Below, in pieces: positions 23,437-32,655 of a stretch of 64,000 nucleotides of DNA. The DNA comes from Candidatus Heimdallarchaeota archaeon. Lineage in GTDB: Archaea; Asgardarchaeota; Heimdallarchaeia; Heimdallarchaeales; Heimdallarchaeaceae. A program made the translations under genes and the position numbers. A model generated the notes under the pieces. The model did no database searches. It had not been told where the DNA came from and worked only from the letters and a program-made list of their open reading frames with translations. The stretch lies in NCBI GenBank assembly GCA_021399345.1, contig JAAFKI010000112.1, positions 109,753-173,752 of the forward strand, given 5' to 3'. How positions within the stretch are numbered: position 1 is the stretch's first letter; each line of letters opens with the position of its first letter.

Positions 23437-24174
23437 TTATTTCAAGTTGTTAATTATTTTTTTCACTTCATTCAAATCATTGTGAAGGTTGAACATTTTG
23501 TTTTCCAGTTCTTCTAGCATTTGTACAATCTTCCCTATTGACTCATCAGTTTTGGTTGATTCAGTTTTAGTTTTTTGTTCAATTTCAGGAGTTTTCTCGA
23601 TTTCCTGTACTTCCATCTGCTCCTCCTTTTTATCATCACCGATAATTAGTCTTCTACTCATATTTTCAAAAAGCTCAATAATATTTTCTCCAGTTAATGC
23701 AGATGTTTCATATAATTCTACTGGGAAATTCAGCGATTCCCTGAACTGCTCAGCTATAGTTTCTATGTCTTCAGGTTGTACTAATCTATCATCTTCGAGG
23801 TCTATTTTATTTCCAATAAGATAGATGTTTTTGAGAGAGTTCTTTGAATAATTTGATGCCTCTTGTGCCCATTTGTAGCAATTTTCTAAAGATTTAGGAT
23901 TAGTTACATCAAACACTACAAGTGCACATTTACATCCATGGTAGAAGGATGATCTCATTCCATGAAAGATTGATTGTCCTGCAAGATCCCATATTGTTAG
24001 AAGTACAGATTCTCCTTCAACAACCACTTTCTGAGCTGCGAAATCAGCACCAAGAGTCTTGAGATAATCAGCTCGGAATGACTTTCCCATATATTTTCTG
24101 CGAATTGATGTCTTGCCAACCTCTGGATCGCCAATCAAAACAATTTTGTATGCTCTTTTGGGTTCAAGTGACAT
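23437..24174 (-). CDS. Ras/Rab-type small GTPase with coiled-coil tail
   Basis: 245 residues. All G-boxes are present: G1 GDPEVGKTS (15-23), G2 Thr in KTLGADF, G3 WDLAGQ, G4 GNKIDLED, G5 ETSALTG. The pattern FRADYLKTLGADF before G3 is Rab-like. The C-terminal 70 residues are charged and end in heptads (LEELENKMFNLHNDLNEVKK), a coiled coil; there is no prenylation Cys. Eukaryote-like GTPases of this kind are abundant in Asgard archaea, where roles in trafficking or signalling are suspected. It is monocistronic, with gaps on both sides. The gln in G3 is intact, so hydrolysis should be possible. Confidence 0.9.
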   Translation of the reverse strand: MSLEPKRAYKIVLIGDPEVGKTSIRRKYMGKSFRADYLKTLGADFAAQKVVVEGESVLLTIWDLAGQSIFHGMRSSFYHGCKCALVVFDVTNPKSLENCYKWAQEASNYSKNSLKNIYLIGNKIDLEDDRLVQPEDIETIAEQFRESLNFPVELYETSALTGENIIELFENMSRRLIIGDDKKEEQMEVQEIEKTPEIEQKTKTESTKTDESIGKIVQMLEELENKMFNLHNDLNEVKKIINNLK

Positions 24175-24268
24175 ACTATCCCTGCCTTATTTCTTGTTAC
24201 TTTATTTTAATTCTTTTGTAAATATTATTTGCAAATATATAAGTTAAGCTGAATCAATTTGCTTTATC

Positions 24269-25591
24269 TCAGCTTTTATTAATCAATTGAGAATACAACC
24301 TAAAATAAAATTCTCTTACAACCTCTAAGCTGGATAGTTCTACATATTCGTTTGCTCCATGCACATTTCCTCCAAGCGGGCCAAATTCTATTGAAGGAAC
24401 CCCTTTAGCACTAAACCATCTAGAATCTGTTGCTCCTCCCATTTCAATCGGATAATCAGATAGTCCCATTTCTTTAGCTACTGCAATGCTTTTTTTAACA
24501 AGTGTTGAATCCTTTTTGGTATAAACTGGACCTATGCTCCCTTTTGTTTCAATTTCAGCATCTATAGTTGAAGAGCTAGCGAATTCCTCAAAATAAGTTC
24601 TTACATCATCTATTGTTTTGCTCATGATTCTCAGATCCATCTGACAGAGATGATAATCCTCTTCTTCGCGATAGTAGTTGAATGTCAAATTTATACCATA
24701 GTCACTAGGTGCTGAAGGTATATCAACCTCCTTAAACTTCGTAACCTTGAGTAAGAACTTAGTTAAATTTTGGTCGTATTCATATTCTTGTTCACTATTC
24801 TCGTCTGGGATGATATATTCAATGCTAATCTCGGAGGGTAGAACATTATTTTTGACAAAATTGCCTTTTAAAGTTTGAACTACATATGAATTCTCTCTCA
24901 AGAAATCAGAAGCTTTATCCATACAATGAACGTCTATTTCTCTCATGAAATATGCAGCATGCATTGTTCTTTTTCCTGCTATATCTGTAACAAAAGTTTT
25001 GCTCGCCTTTCTTCCTTGAATTTTATATGATGTTTTTCTTAGCTTAAGATTTGCTACATACGAATTTCTTCGTCTATTGACTACTTGAAGTCCATTTGCA
25101 TCACCATTTATTACATAATCAGGAATAAGGTTGTTGCTCTCGAGATACTTACTTGCTTCTTCTGCACCATTTTTCCCCCCCGATTCCTCATCTAGATTAA
25201 TGAGATAAATTACAGACCCTTTTTCAGTATTCACAAAATCTTTAGCTAGACTAATCATGATTGAAACAGCACTTTTCATATCTGCTGTTCCTCTTCCATA
25301 GGCTTTATCTTCCTTAATTGTCATCTCAAATGGATCTGTGTTCCAACCTGGTCCCTCAGGAACAACATCACAATGTCCCAAGAATAAAATTTTAGGAGAA
25401 CCCCTATCCAAATAAGAAATTAGAGAGGAGTATCCATTTTTTTCATAAAACAAATTCCTATACCCAAGAGGTTCCAAAAGATCGTCCCCTATAAAATGAA
25501 GGATTTCCTTTGAAGGAATTTTGTTTTCGATAGGATTGTTAACAGTAGGAAATGAAACTAATTTCTTTAAAATCTCAATATAAGATAACAA
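24269..25591 (-). CDS. M20-family metallopeptidase/deacylase
   Basis: About 440 residues of the ArgE/DapE/ACY1 (M20) family. Metal and catalytic residues are visible: GHCDVVP with the WNTDPF motif, YGRGTADMKS, and DEESGGKNGAEE; the C-terminal His appears in EFGPLGGNVHGANEYV. It removes an N-acyl group or cleaves a dipeptide. I prefer the TTG at 25591, which has GAGG eight bases upstream; an earlier TTG at 25621 would add ten residues. The dimerisation domain between about 190 and 330 is longer than in ArgE and carries an insertion. The substrate is unknown. Neighbours are unrelated. Confidence 0.82.
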   Translation of the reverse strand: MLSYIEILKKLVSFPTVNNPIENKIPSKEILHFIGDDLLEPLGYRNLFYEKNGYSSLISYLDRGSPKILFLGHCDVVPEGPGWNTDPFEMTIKEDKAYGRGTADMKSAVSIMISLAKDFVNTEKGSVIYLINLDEESGGKNGAEEASKYLESNNLIPDYVINGDANGLQVVNRRRNSYVANLKLRKTSYKIQGRKASKTFVTDIAGKRTMHAAYFMREIDVHCMDKASDFLRENSYVVQTLKGNFVKNNVLPSEISIEYIIPDENSEQEYEYDQNLTKFLLKVTKFKEVDIPSAPSDYGINLTFNYYREEEDYHLCQMDLRIMSKTIDDVRTYFEEFASSSTIDAEIETKGSIGPVYTKKDSTLVKKSIAVAKEMGLSDYPIEMGGATDSRWFSAKGVPSIEFGPLGGNVHGANEYVELSSLEVVREFYFRLYSQLINKS

Positions 25592-25686
25592 GCAAATTTC
25601 CTCGTTTCTTGATGATTTCAACTATTTTTAAGATATTTGAAATTTCCCTATGAAATTATAAACAAAAGAAAAGGATTTCTTCTCAA

Positions 25687-26265
25687 CTAAGGAGCGATAA
25701 TTAAAGGATTTTGATAAAAGGTGGATATTTTTCTTAGTTTTCCTCCTAATTCTGACATGTAAGAATAATCAATAACTATATGGAAAGAAGTACCACTACT
25801 AATTTCTCCTTCATTCAAGTTCAAGTTTTCTACTTGGATTGTAAAAGATGCATTAATGAAACCATATTGTAGTGTAAAACCAAAATACTCGTCATTCCAT
25901 GGCTGTGATGTTCCAGTTATTAACCACGGGTTCAAATCATCCAAAACCTGCCCTGTTGGAAGAAGCATATCAAAGTCCTGAATGTAAATAGAGGGTGATT
26001 CTGCATCTAATGACAGATAGAAACTCATTGTATCGGACAAAGTATCTATATCTGTGTCATTTATTATTAGGATGTTTAGAGAGATAGCAACGTCTTTTTC
26101 TTGAGGAGTATCTAGATAGCCGAATAAATCTACTACATCTACATTTAACAGAATGGATCCAACTAAAGCACTTGCCCCCACAACGAGAGAGATAATAATT
26201 ACACTGGCAAGAACCTCAGAAACACCTCTAGACGACTTACGTAATCTGTGAAACATCTGATACAC
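25687..26265 (-). CDS. Type IV pilin-like protein, class III signal
   Basis: 192 residues from a GTG start. A short basic leader (RLRKSSRG) is followed by VSEVLASVIIISLVVGASAL, the archaeal pilin/archaellin N-terminal helix. Prepilin peptidase would cut after the Gly before VSEV. The rest is a beta-rich head domain with acidic residues. It should be assembled into a pilus or archaellum-like filament. The helix is the basis of the call; no pilin-assembly ATPase is nearby, so the machinery must be encoded elsewhere. An ATG three codons later is an alternative start. Confidence 0.82.
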   Translation of the reverse strand: MYQMFHRLRKSSRGVSEVLASVIIISLVVGASALVGSILLNVDVVDLFGYLDTPQEKDVAISLNILIINDTDIDTLSDTMSFYLSLDAESPSIYIQDFDMLLPTGQVLDDLNPWLITGTSQPWNDEYFGFTLQYGFINASFTIQVENLNLNEGEISSGTSFHIVIDYSYMSELGGKLRKISTFYQNPLIIAP

Positions 26266-26382
26266 TCGATTCTACTTTGAATAGTATATGGCAAACGTAG
26301 TTTATAACTTTTGAGGATTCGGGCAACTGAAATTGTAGTTGTTTCAACAGAAATGAACTAAAAAGACTTAATCGGTTCTGTT

Positions 26383-28038
26383 TTATTTGTTGAATAATTT
26401 TTTAATTCCTATAATTCCTTGTTTCAACTTATTGTAAAAACGAATCAGTACATTAATGAAGGACGATTTAGCTCTTTTGAGCCCAAATTTTGTTTGGGTA
26501 TAAATATAAATTACATCAGTTTTTATCATTTTATAATTTCTTTCGTCAAATATGCTGAGATAAATAAAAGGAGGAAGTAATAGGCTTATAACCACAAATA
26601 GAATAAGTAAAAACAGTGGATGCAAATATCTGGATTTGGCAATAATTATACAGTTAAAGTAATAGAATAAGGCACTCACAAGTATAAATGCGGTGCTTGT
26701 GATACCAAATAAAATTCTATTATTATCTGTCAGCGTATAATTTTCTTTATCGGTAGAGAGTTCCATTTTTACATCTGACAGATGCTTGAATTTCTTGGGC
26801 TTAATTCTTTTAATCAGATTAGAACTTTTTTCTTCAATGAAAGTTAATAAACTGAGTACAACAAATGGAGTAATAAATGCATTATAATATTTGTAAATCC
26901 CTCTTGAGATGAATAGATGAGTATTTATTATAATCCATGTAGCGAATATAATTTGATAACTTTCATTTCCGCCTATTTTCTTTCCATTAAAGTAAGCAAA
27001 AACAGCTGTAAAACCATAAAAGAAGAGGAAGGGAATCATATATTTGTTAAGTACAAAATAGAACTTTGTTAGACTTAGGTTTCCAAGAAATAAGAAACTA
27101 TTTGCCAAAGTAACAGTATAACCTAAATGTTCTAAATCAACAAATCCTAAAGGTTTTCCTGGTCCAAAAACTCTCCAAGTATATTCAACAGGTGTCATGA
27201 CTAACCAAGGAAGAGAAAGAATTAAGGTTGAAAGTAGAAATGGGAAAAGAAAATCTCTAAATGCAGCTCGTAAGTCTATTTTCTTCCAAATTATTAGGAA
27301 CCATGGTATCAGCAGAAATAAAGGCATTTGTTTTGATAACCATGCAACTGAAAGAAAGAACCCTGTTAGTTTATACTTGTCTTTAATGAATAGTAACAAG
27401 CTAATCAGTGTAAAAAAAGTCATTTGTGGCGTATTCAAGAAAACTGAATCAACATATAGAAGATTAATAGGCATCATAGAAAAAATTGCAGCCGCCAAGA
27501 TTCCCAAAGCATGTTTTGTTGAAGTCTTCTCTTTAAATGTTTTAAGTGTAATCACAATCAAATAGACCATAACAACCGATAACGCATCAAAGACAATGTG
27601 TGTCCATTTTACTGATTCTACAATCATTTCAGGCTTATCAAGTTGAGGAAAAAATGAACTTACAAAAAGGGAGACAAAATATAATCCATAAATGAACATA
27701 GGACCATAAGCATATCCATTGAGTGGTCCTTCACCACCAGCATAAGGATTCCAATTCTCATAGCGAAAAGATTCTAAATAAGGTTCATAATAATACGAGG
27801 CATCTGAATATGCCTCTAAATACCAAACTCTTACTACCTCTGTCCCTTCATAGTGTAACCAGTTAAATCCGGCACCATGAACCTTCCAATACCATTCTGA
27901 AATTAGATTCTTAACATAGAGGGAAAGTGCAAAAAGGAGAATTGAAATTGAAATAATAGTGAGTATTTCATATAATTTCTTTTTGCTGATTCTCCTTTGA
28001 CTGAATCTTTTGGTTTTGAAGTTTCTCAAAGTAGCCAT
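26383..28038 (-). CDS. GT-C membrane glycosyltransferase
   Basis: About 551 residues, start at the ATG at 28038 behind GGTGA (an ATG twelve bases earlier is possible). A basic N-terminus leads into roughly ten transmembrane helices. A long first external loop (about 40-105) is rich in Tyr, Trp, Glu and Asp and ends YGPMFIYGLYFV. The later phrase SVAWLSKQMPLFLLIPW resembles the KQ motif of ALG6/ALG8 and of archaeal relatives using lipid-phosphate sugars. It probably transfers a sugar to a lipid-linked glycan or a protein at the outer membrane face. With the GT22 and sulfotransferase genes in this window it fits a glycosylated envelope. The exact family is uncertain. Confidence 0.75.
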   Translation of the reverse strand: MATLRNFKTKRFSQRRISKKKLYEILTIISISILLFALSLYVKNLISEWYWKVHGAGFNWLHYEGTEVVRVWYLEAYSDASYYYEPYLESFRYENWNPYAGGEGPLNGYAYGPMFIYGLYFVSLFVSSFFPQLDKPEMIVESVKWTHIVFDALSVVMVYLIVITLKTFKEKTSTKHALGILAAAIFSMMPINLLYVDSVFLNTPQMTFFTLISLLLFIKDKYKLTGFFLSVAWLSKQMPLFLLIPWFLIIWKKIDLRAAFRDFLFPFLLSTLILSLPWLVMTPVEYTWRVFGPGKPLGFVDLEHLGYTVTLANSFLFLGNLSLTKFYFVLNKYMIPFLFFYGFTAVFAYFNGKKIGGNESYQIIFATWIIINTHLFISRGIYKYYNAFITPFVVLSLLTFIEEKSSNLIKRIKPKKFKHLSDVKMELSTDKENYTLTDNNRILFGITSTAFILVSALFYYFNCIIIAKSRYLHPLFLLILFVVISLLLPPFIYLSIFDERNYKMIKTDVIYIYTQTKFGLKRAKSSFINVLIRFYNKLKQGIIGIKKLFNK

Positions 28039-28131
28039 TCTATTCACCATTAAGTCGCGGTATAGGTTCTTGAATGTATAATTATTTAAAACATTTAATA
28101 TTTTCCTCTATGGAATCTTATCATATTATAA

Positions 28132-29046
28132 TCAAACAACAGGATTATCATCAGAATATTCTTCCTTAATTATCTGATACCACTGACGGATTATTTTTGC
28201 AAAATTTTTAAAGGTATTCTGAACATTAGTACCTTCAGTTAAAGATACCATCTCACTTACCACTATAGTCCCATAATTGCCCTCTAACTGTTCTCTAAAG
28301 AGTTCAACGACAGATTCAAATTCCTTCAACTCACTTTTCTCAAGTAAATCAATTTTGGTTCCGAGGAGCAAGATAGGTGGGCACAGATCATAAGAATATA
28401 CTTCAAGAAAAGTATCTAACCAATATTGTAATTTCTCAAATGTCTGAAGTTCAGTTACATCATATACTAGAACAACTCCAAAACTTGCTTTTGCATAAAT
28501 CCACAGAGGAGAATCAGAAGGAATATCTAAAATAATGCATTCAAAATCAATATTAAAGTCATCAACAGATTGATTGATTTTTCCGAAATAAACGCCAGGA
28601 GCTGGCCTATTAAGTGATTCGCCAGTTAAAGCATAAACAAAAGATTGTTTTCCTGTTTTATCCTCACCAAGAATTACAATTCTAGCAGAGAATGTTTTCA
28701 CTAAAACACTTTCAATTGTTTTTGGCTGTGGGATAACTTTAATTCTTGAAGTATCTGCAACTGCTGATCCTTCCTCCCATGCAAGATCACTATAACTAGG
28801 CACGTTTTTCAAGTACCAATTCCAAAATGATTCATGTAAATCATCGATATTGTCCCTAATCAATTCGTGGGCAAAAAACAAGGAGCTTCCCTCTTTTATG
28901 AAACCCCAGTTTTCAGGTCGGGAAAAAAAATAATCTTTGATTTCTTTTAAACTGATTTGGATTTTATCACTTAATTTCTCAGCATCAAAGTAGGAATTAC
29001 TAAAAAGATAGTTATCTAATATCTCGCTAAGCTCTTCCTTTTGCAC
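28132..29046 (-). CDS. Degenerate small GTPase-like protein
   Basis: 304 residues from a GTG start behind GGGGG. The first 110 residues are helical and unknown. A Ras-like domain follows at about 120-290 but with altered boxes. G1 is GEDKTGKQS (127-135), where the Mg-binding Ser/Thr after the Lys is Gln. G3 is DIPSDS (174-179) in place of DxxGQ, lacking the invariant Gly and the catalytic Gln. G4 is intact (GTKIDLLE, 229-236). Nucleotide may still bind through G4, but hydrolysis is doubtful. It could be a scaffold or pseudo-GTPase partner of an active one, such as the protein at 23437-24174. The helical N-terminal fusion is unusual. Confidence 0.8.
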   Translation of the reverse strand: MQKEELSEILDNYLFSNSYFDAEKLSDKIQISLKEIKDYFFSRPENWGFIKEGSSLFFAHELIRDNIDDLHESFWNWYLKNVPSYSDLAWEEGSAVADTSRIKVIPQPKTIESVLVKTFSARIVILGEDKTGKQSFVYALTGESLNRPAPGVYFGKINQSVDDFNIDFECIILDIPSDSPLWIYAKASFGVVLVYDVTELQTFEKLQYWLDTFLEVYSYDLCPPILLLGTKIDLLEKSELKEFESVVELFREQLEGNYGTIVVSEMVSLTEGTNVQNTFKNFAKIIRQWYQIIKEEYSDDNPVV

Positions 29047-29148
29047 GTAGTAACCCCCAAGTTATATCGAATCTTAAACTAATCTCAAGATATGCGAACT
29101 AAATTTAATATAGGTGCAATGTATTAAAACTTGCTTGTAATTTCTAAA

Positions 29149-29592
29149 TCAAAGAGGCTTCTGAGGGCAAGGGATGGATTTCATCATTGCGTAAGTTTTT
29201 TCAGCAGTTTGTAATGACATTCTTAAAAGTTTAATCTCTTCGTTGTTCAAACCTGCATCTCTAAGTTCAGAAGTAAATGTTTTAGGTGAAATCATGAACC
29301 TTCTCCAATTGTCATTTACCTTTAGAAGCTTCTCCATCTTTTTTCTGGTATTATAGAGATAAGGTCGATTCTTGAAATGTATGAGTGCTTTTCGTATTTC
29401 ACCCCGTACTATTTCTGCATTTTTTGGTTCAACCTTGCTTTCATTTTCTTCCAGAAAATGAGTTATTTCCTTAAGAATAGAAGGTTCTATTTCTTCAGTT
29501 GAGGGGAAGATACAATTTAAAGCTATATCAATAAACTCCTCAGTATCCATTTCAAATGTCATTGTTATGTTTAAAGAACTGAAAAATATCAT
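29149..29592 (-). CDS. Hypothetical helical protein (about 147 aa)
   Basis: A small soluble protein with alternating charged and hydrophobic helices; one late Cys (CPQKPL at the end). The first ATG at 29592 has no ribosome site; the ATG in front of TFEMD or that in front of DTEEF, ten to fifteen codons later, may be the real start. No domain is recognised. It lies between the degenerate GTPase and the helicase, both in the same direction, with gaps of about 100 bp on each side, so an independent transcript is likely. Confidence 0.6.
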   Translation of the reverse strand: MIFFSSLNITMTFEMDTEEFIDIALNCIFPSTEEIEPSILKEITHFLEENESKVEPKNAEIVRGEIRKALIHFKNRPYLYNTRKKMEKLLKVNDNWRRFMISPKTFTSELRDAGLNNEEIKLLRMSLQTAEKTYAMMKSIPCPQKPL

Positions 29593-29685
29593 AAAAGCAC
29601 ATGAGATAGAGATATGATTGTAGACATATTCCCAGTATTACACTTCAGATTTTTGAGAAACAATCCTGTTAATTAAAATGTATTT

Positions 29686-32232
29686 TCACACATATGCATC
29701 ATATTCTGCATAGTTATCTATAATCTTCAATTTAGATTGATTTAGAAGTTTTATTGATTCAATTGCACCAGTCTTGCTCAAAGGTTGATTGTTGTTACCA
29801 CATTGGTAAGAATAAGTGCATCTTGGACAACCATCAGAGGTTTTACAAGTGCAGTTTTCCAGAATTTTCAGTGAACGGTTGAGACCTTCTTCTAGCTTAT
29901 CATATAGAAGTTTGGATAATCCACTTCCACCTTTTGAGCCATCATATACAAAAATTGCTCCAGATTTACCCATAGATATTCCTCCAATCTCAGAACTTCC
30001 GCCTCCAGTTAACATTGAACTAGATTCAATCACAACATGTTCAACTGCGTGAAAGGTTCCATTTAGCAAAAGATCTTCGGGTATGTTTGCAAAAGTGTTT
30101 AGAAGATTTATTGGTTTTGGCATTGTGAACATGAATCCTTTTGTTCGAAAAGAGTAAATTATGGGGTCATCAAATTTTTTCGTTTCAAGAAGTTTGTTTG
30201 TAAAAATATCATTGACATTATAACCAGTAACTTGTTCAGTTATTTTCAAATCACAGTAGATAACCTCAGTTCCAAGAACCTTTTTTCTTTCATTCACGGC
30301 CAATATAGATGGAATTGCATATCGATTAGCCGTTGTTTTTTGATTTATAGGGGGTATAGGCTGCAAGAGTATTTCTCCACCACCAAATCGATTATCATAC
30401 TTGAAAGTTGAAGACCTGTAATGTTTACCTCCATGGAGATATATAGCCCCAGGATGTAATTCTCTAGCAGCCATGGGCATTGATCTTTCCCCTAATCTTT
30501 TACCAGTTTTATCTTTTAGCAATAAAGTATCCCCAATCCCCCTTATTGAATAAGCTCGTAATAGTCGCAATATATCAGTTCTAGATTTAGCTTTATATCC
30601 CCCATCTGCTGTTTTCAGCAGTTTTTCTTCTCCCTCTAATTGTGTTAACATGGTTTTGTGTTCAGTGAATTCTTCTTGTTCTATTGGTTTTTCCAAGACA
30701 GCAGCTAAAAGCTGATAATAGGAAACAATTTCATTTTTAGGTTCAACATATCCTTGTCTGATGTCAGCAAAGTATGTTTCTGGATAAACTGAATAGAATG
30801 TGCTAATGGGGTCATCGTTTCTTAGAATCAGAGAACCAATTGATTCTTGTCCTTTTCTTCCAGCTCTTCCCAATCTTTGTATAAAACTTGTAATATTGAC
30901 AATAGAGGAGACTACGCCATCAACATCACCAATATCAATCCCTAATTCTAGTGTTGGTGTTGACACTAACGCGTCCAAATCGCCTTCCCTAAATTTCTGT
31001 TCTACTTTGTTTCTATACTGTCTTGTTAGACCAGCTCTGTGAACAGCTGATCTTATTCTTGCAGAACGTAAAAGCAAATTTATTATCTCAGCGTTTTTAT
31101 GACTGTTCTGAAAACAGAGTGTCTTATGACCGGAAGTTACCAGTTGTCTTGTTATCTCTGAGGTTATGGTATATTGACTGACATTCCAAGGGATTGTAAT
31201 CAACAAATGGGTTGGTGCTTTTCTAGCTTCTTCAACTATAATTGCTGTTACTTCTCTATCAAAAAGCTGAGAAGAAAAGTCAAGTGCATTGCCAATTGTT
31301 GCAGAAGATCCAATGAATTGGATTTTATTAGATACAAGTCTTTGAAGTCGTTTTAAAATAAAATAGAGATTAGATCCGAAAGCACCTATAGCTACATGAA
31401 TTTCATCAATAATTATGAATTTGAGATTTCTTATTATTGAAACAAAAGGTAAATTTCTCATATGATAATGTAGCATGTCAGGATTAGTGATAAGAATATC
31501 AGGAGGAGATTCAAGAATCTTTTCTCTCTTTGTTTTAGGAGTATCACCGTCATATACTTCACAAGTGATTCCCAAAGGATTCCCATATTTCTTGATTTTC
31601 TTCTCTTGATCTTTGGCTAGGGCTTTTGTTGGATATATGATAAGCGCAGATAAACCCCTTCTCTGGAGTGGATGGGAAGCTTTATTCCAAATCTGTGTTA
31701 AAACGGGCAATGTAAAAGCTTCAGTTTTTCCTGTCCCTGTGGGGGCTACAATAACAATATCTTCTCCTTTATCAATTAAATCAAAAGCTTCTTGTTGAAA
31801 TTCATATAGAGAGACCAAATTATTTTTACTTAGAAAGGAACTCAATTTTTCTGGAAATTCCATCTTTTTTGAGCTATGTTTGGGGAATTTTTGCTCCAGA
31901 AATCCATAGTAGATTAACTCAATATCAGGATTGTTAATTATGTTCTTAATTGCGGAAGGAATTTTTTGTGGATCATATCCTCCGTTTTGTATTAGTTTTC
32001 TCTTCTCCTCCTTTGTTTTCCTTGGAACAGGGAAGAGATTTTCCTCTTTTTTCTTTTTTAATTGCTTTGCTAAATCCCTTCGAGATTGCTTAGAATCTAC
32101 TAATTGAGTGTATGCTTCAGTTTTATCAGTAACAAAAATTGTTTCTTTAAGACCGCAAAAATTACATTGAAACAGAAAGGAATTTGATTGTCTTGTTACA
32201 TTCAAATCTTTTTTGCAGTCTGGACATTTCAT
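29686..32232 (-). CDS. MrfA/Hrq1-type DEAD/DEAH helicase
   Basis: 848 residues. An N-terminal zinc ribbon (CPDC at 3-6, CNFC at 23-26) precedes the superfamily 2 motor: Walker A APTGTGKTEAF (163-173), DEIH box in IIDEIHVAIGAFG, motif III SSATIGN, and motif VI QRLGRAGRKG. The C-terminal part has the MZB/DUF1998 four-Cys cluster (CTCKTSDGCPRCTYSYQC). This architecture is that of bacterial MrfA and fungal Hrq1, 3'-5' helicases in DNA repair, including crosslink repair. The extra N-terminal zinc ribbon is not part of the usual layout. The ATG start follows GAGAGGT. It is transcribed divergently from the small Cys protein. Confidence 0.87.
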   Translation of the reverse strand: MKCPDCKKDLNVTRQSNSFLFQCNFCGLKETIFVTDKTEAYTQLVDSKQSRRDLAKQLKKKKEENLFPVPRKTKEEKRKLIQNGGYDPQKIPSAIKNIINNPDIELIYYGFLEQKFPKHSSKKMEFPEKLSSFLSKNNLVSLYEFQQEAFDLIDKGEDIVIVAPTGTGKTEAFTLPVLTQIWNKASHPLQRRGLSALIIYPTKALAKDQEKKIKKYGNPLGITCEVYDGDTPKTKREKILESPPDILITNPDMLHYHMRNLPFVSIIRNLKFIIIDEIHVAIGAFGSNLYFILKRLQRLVSNKIQFIGSSATIGNALDFSSQLFDREVTAIIVEEARKAPTHLLITIPWNVSQYTITSEITRQLVTSGHKTLCFQNSHKNAEIINLLLRSARIRSAVHRAGLTRQYRNKVEQKFREGDLDALVSTPTLELGIDIGDVDGVVSSIVNITSFIQRLGRAGRKGQESIGSLILRNDDPISTFYSVYPETYFADIRQGYVEPKNEIVSYYQLLAAVLEKPIEQEEFTEHKTMLTQLEGEEKLLKTADGGYKAKSRTDILRLLRAYSIRGIGDTLLLKDKTGKRLGERSMPMAARELHPGAIYLHGGKHYRSSTFKYDNRFGGGEILLQPIPPINQKTTANRYAIPSILAVNERKKVLGTEVIYCDLKITEQVTGYNVNDIFTNKLLETKKFDDPIIYSFRTKGFMFTMPKPINLLNTFANIPEDLLLNGTFHAVEHVVIESSSMLTGGGSSEIGGISMGKSGAIFVYDGSKGGSGLSKLLYDKLEEGLNRSLKILENCTCKTSDGCPRCTYSYQCGNNNQPLSKTGAIESIKLLNQSKLKIIDNYAEYDAYV

Positions 32233-32357
32233 TGAAATACCTCTCTATGTATTATCAGTATTATAATTAATAAAGTTGCAGAGTGCAACATCTTAAAGGA
32301 TATTTAATGGATAGGTTTAAAATAAGTTATTTGTGTATCGGCACAAGGTAAGAAAAA

Positions 32358-32615
32358 ATGGCTTCTCAAAGAGTATGTAAATGGAAGCAAGGGATGACTG
32401 GAAGAAGTCCTGAAGGAAAGACGCAACAAGTAAAATTTCCCTGCAGATATCCCACAGAAGAACTTACAACCGATTTATGTACATTGTGTCTTCTAGGCGA
32501 TTTATTTGCAATGTTTTATGCACAGTCAATGAGTTTCAAGAAAAGTTCAGACATGCAGGAAGAAATTATGGCTTTTCTAAAAGGTTTCACTTCAGAAGAT
32601 TTTGATATGAGATGA
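32358..32615 (+). CDS. Small Cys-containing protein (85 aa)
   Basis: 85 residues, ATG behind AAGGT. Four Cys (C7, C29, C41, C44, the last two as CTLC) could bind one zinc ion. The N-terminal half is basic and polar, the C-terminal half helical (FAMFYAQSM; EEIMAFLKGF). It lies alone on the plus strand between two leftward genes. I recognise no family. The good ribosome site and Cys spacing support a real gene, perhaps a small nucleic-acid-binding or adaptor protein. Confidence 0.6.
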   Translation: MASQRVCKWKQGMTGRSPEGKTQQVKFPCRYPTEELTTDLCTLCLLGDLFAMFYAQSMSFKKSSDMQEEIMAFLKGFTSEDFDMR

Positions 32616-32655
32616 TTACATATCTAATTTTATCATCAATGAATCCAAATTAATG

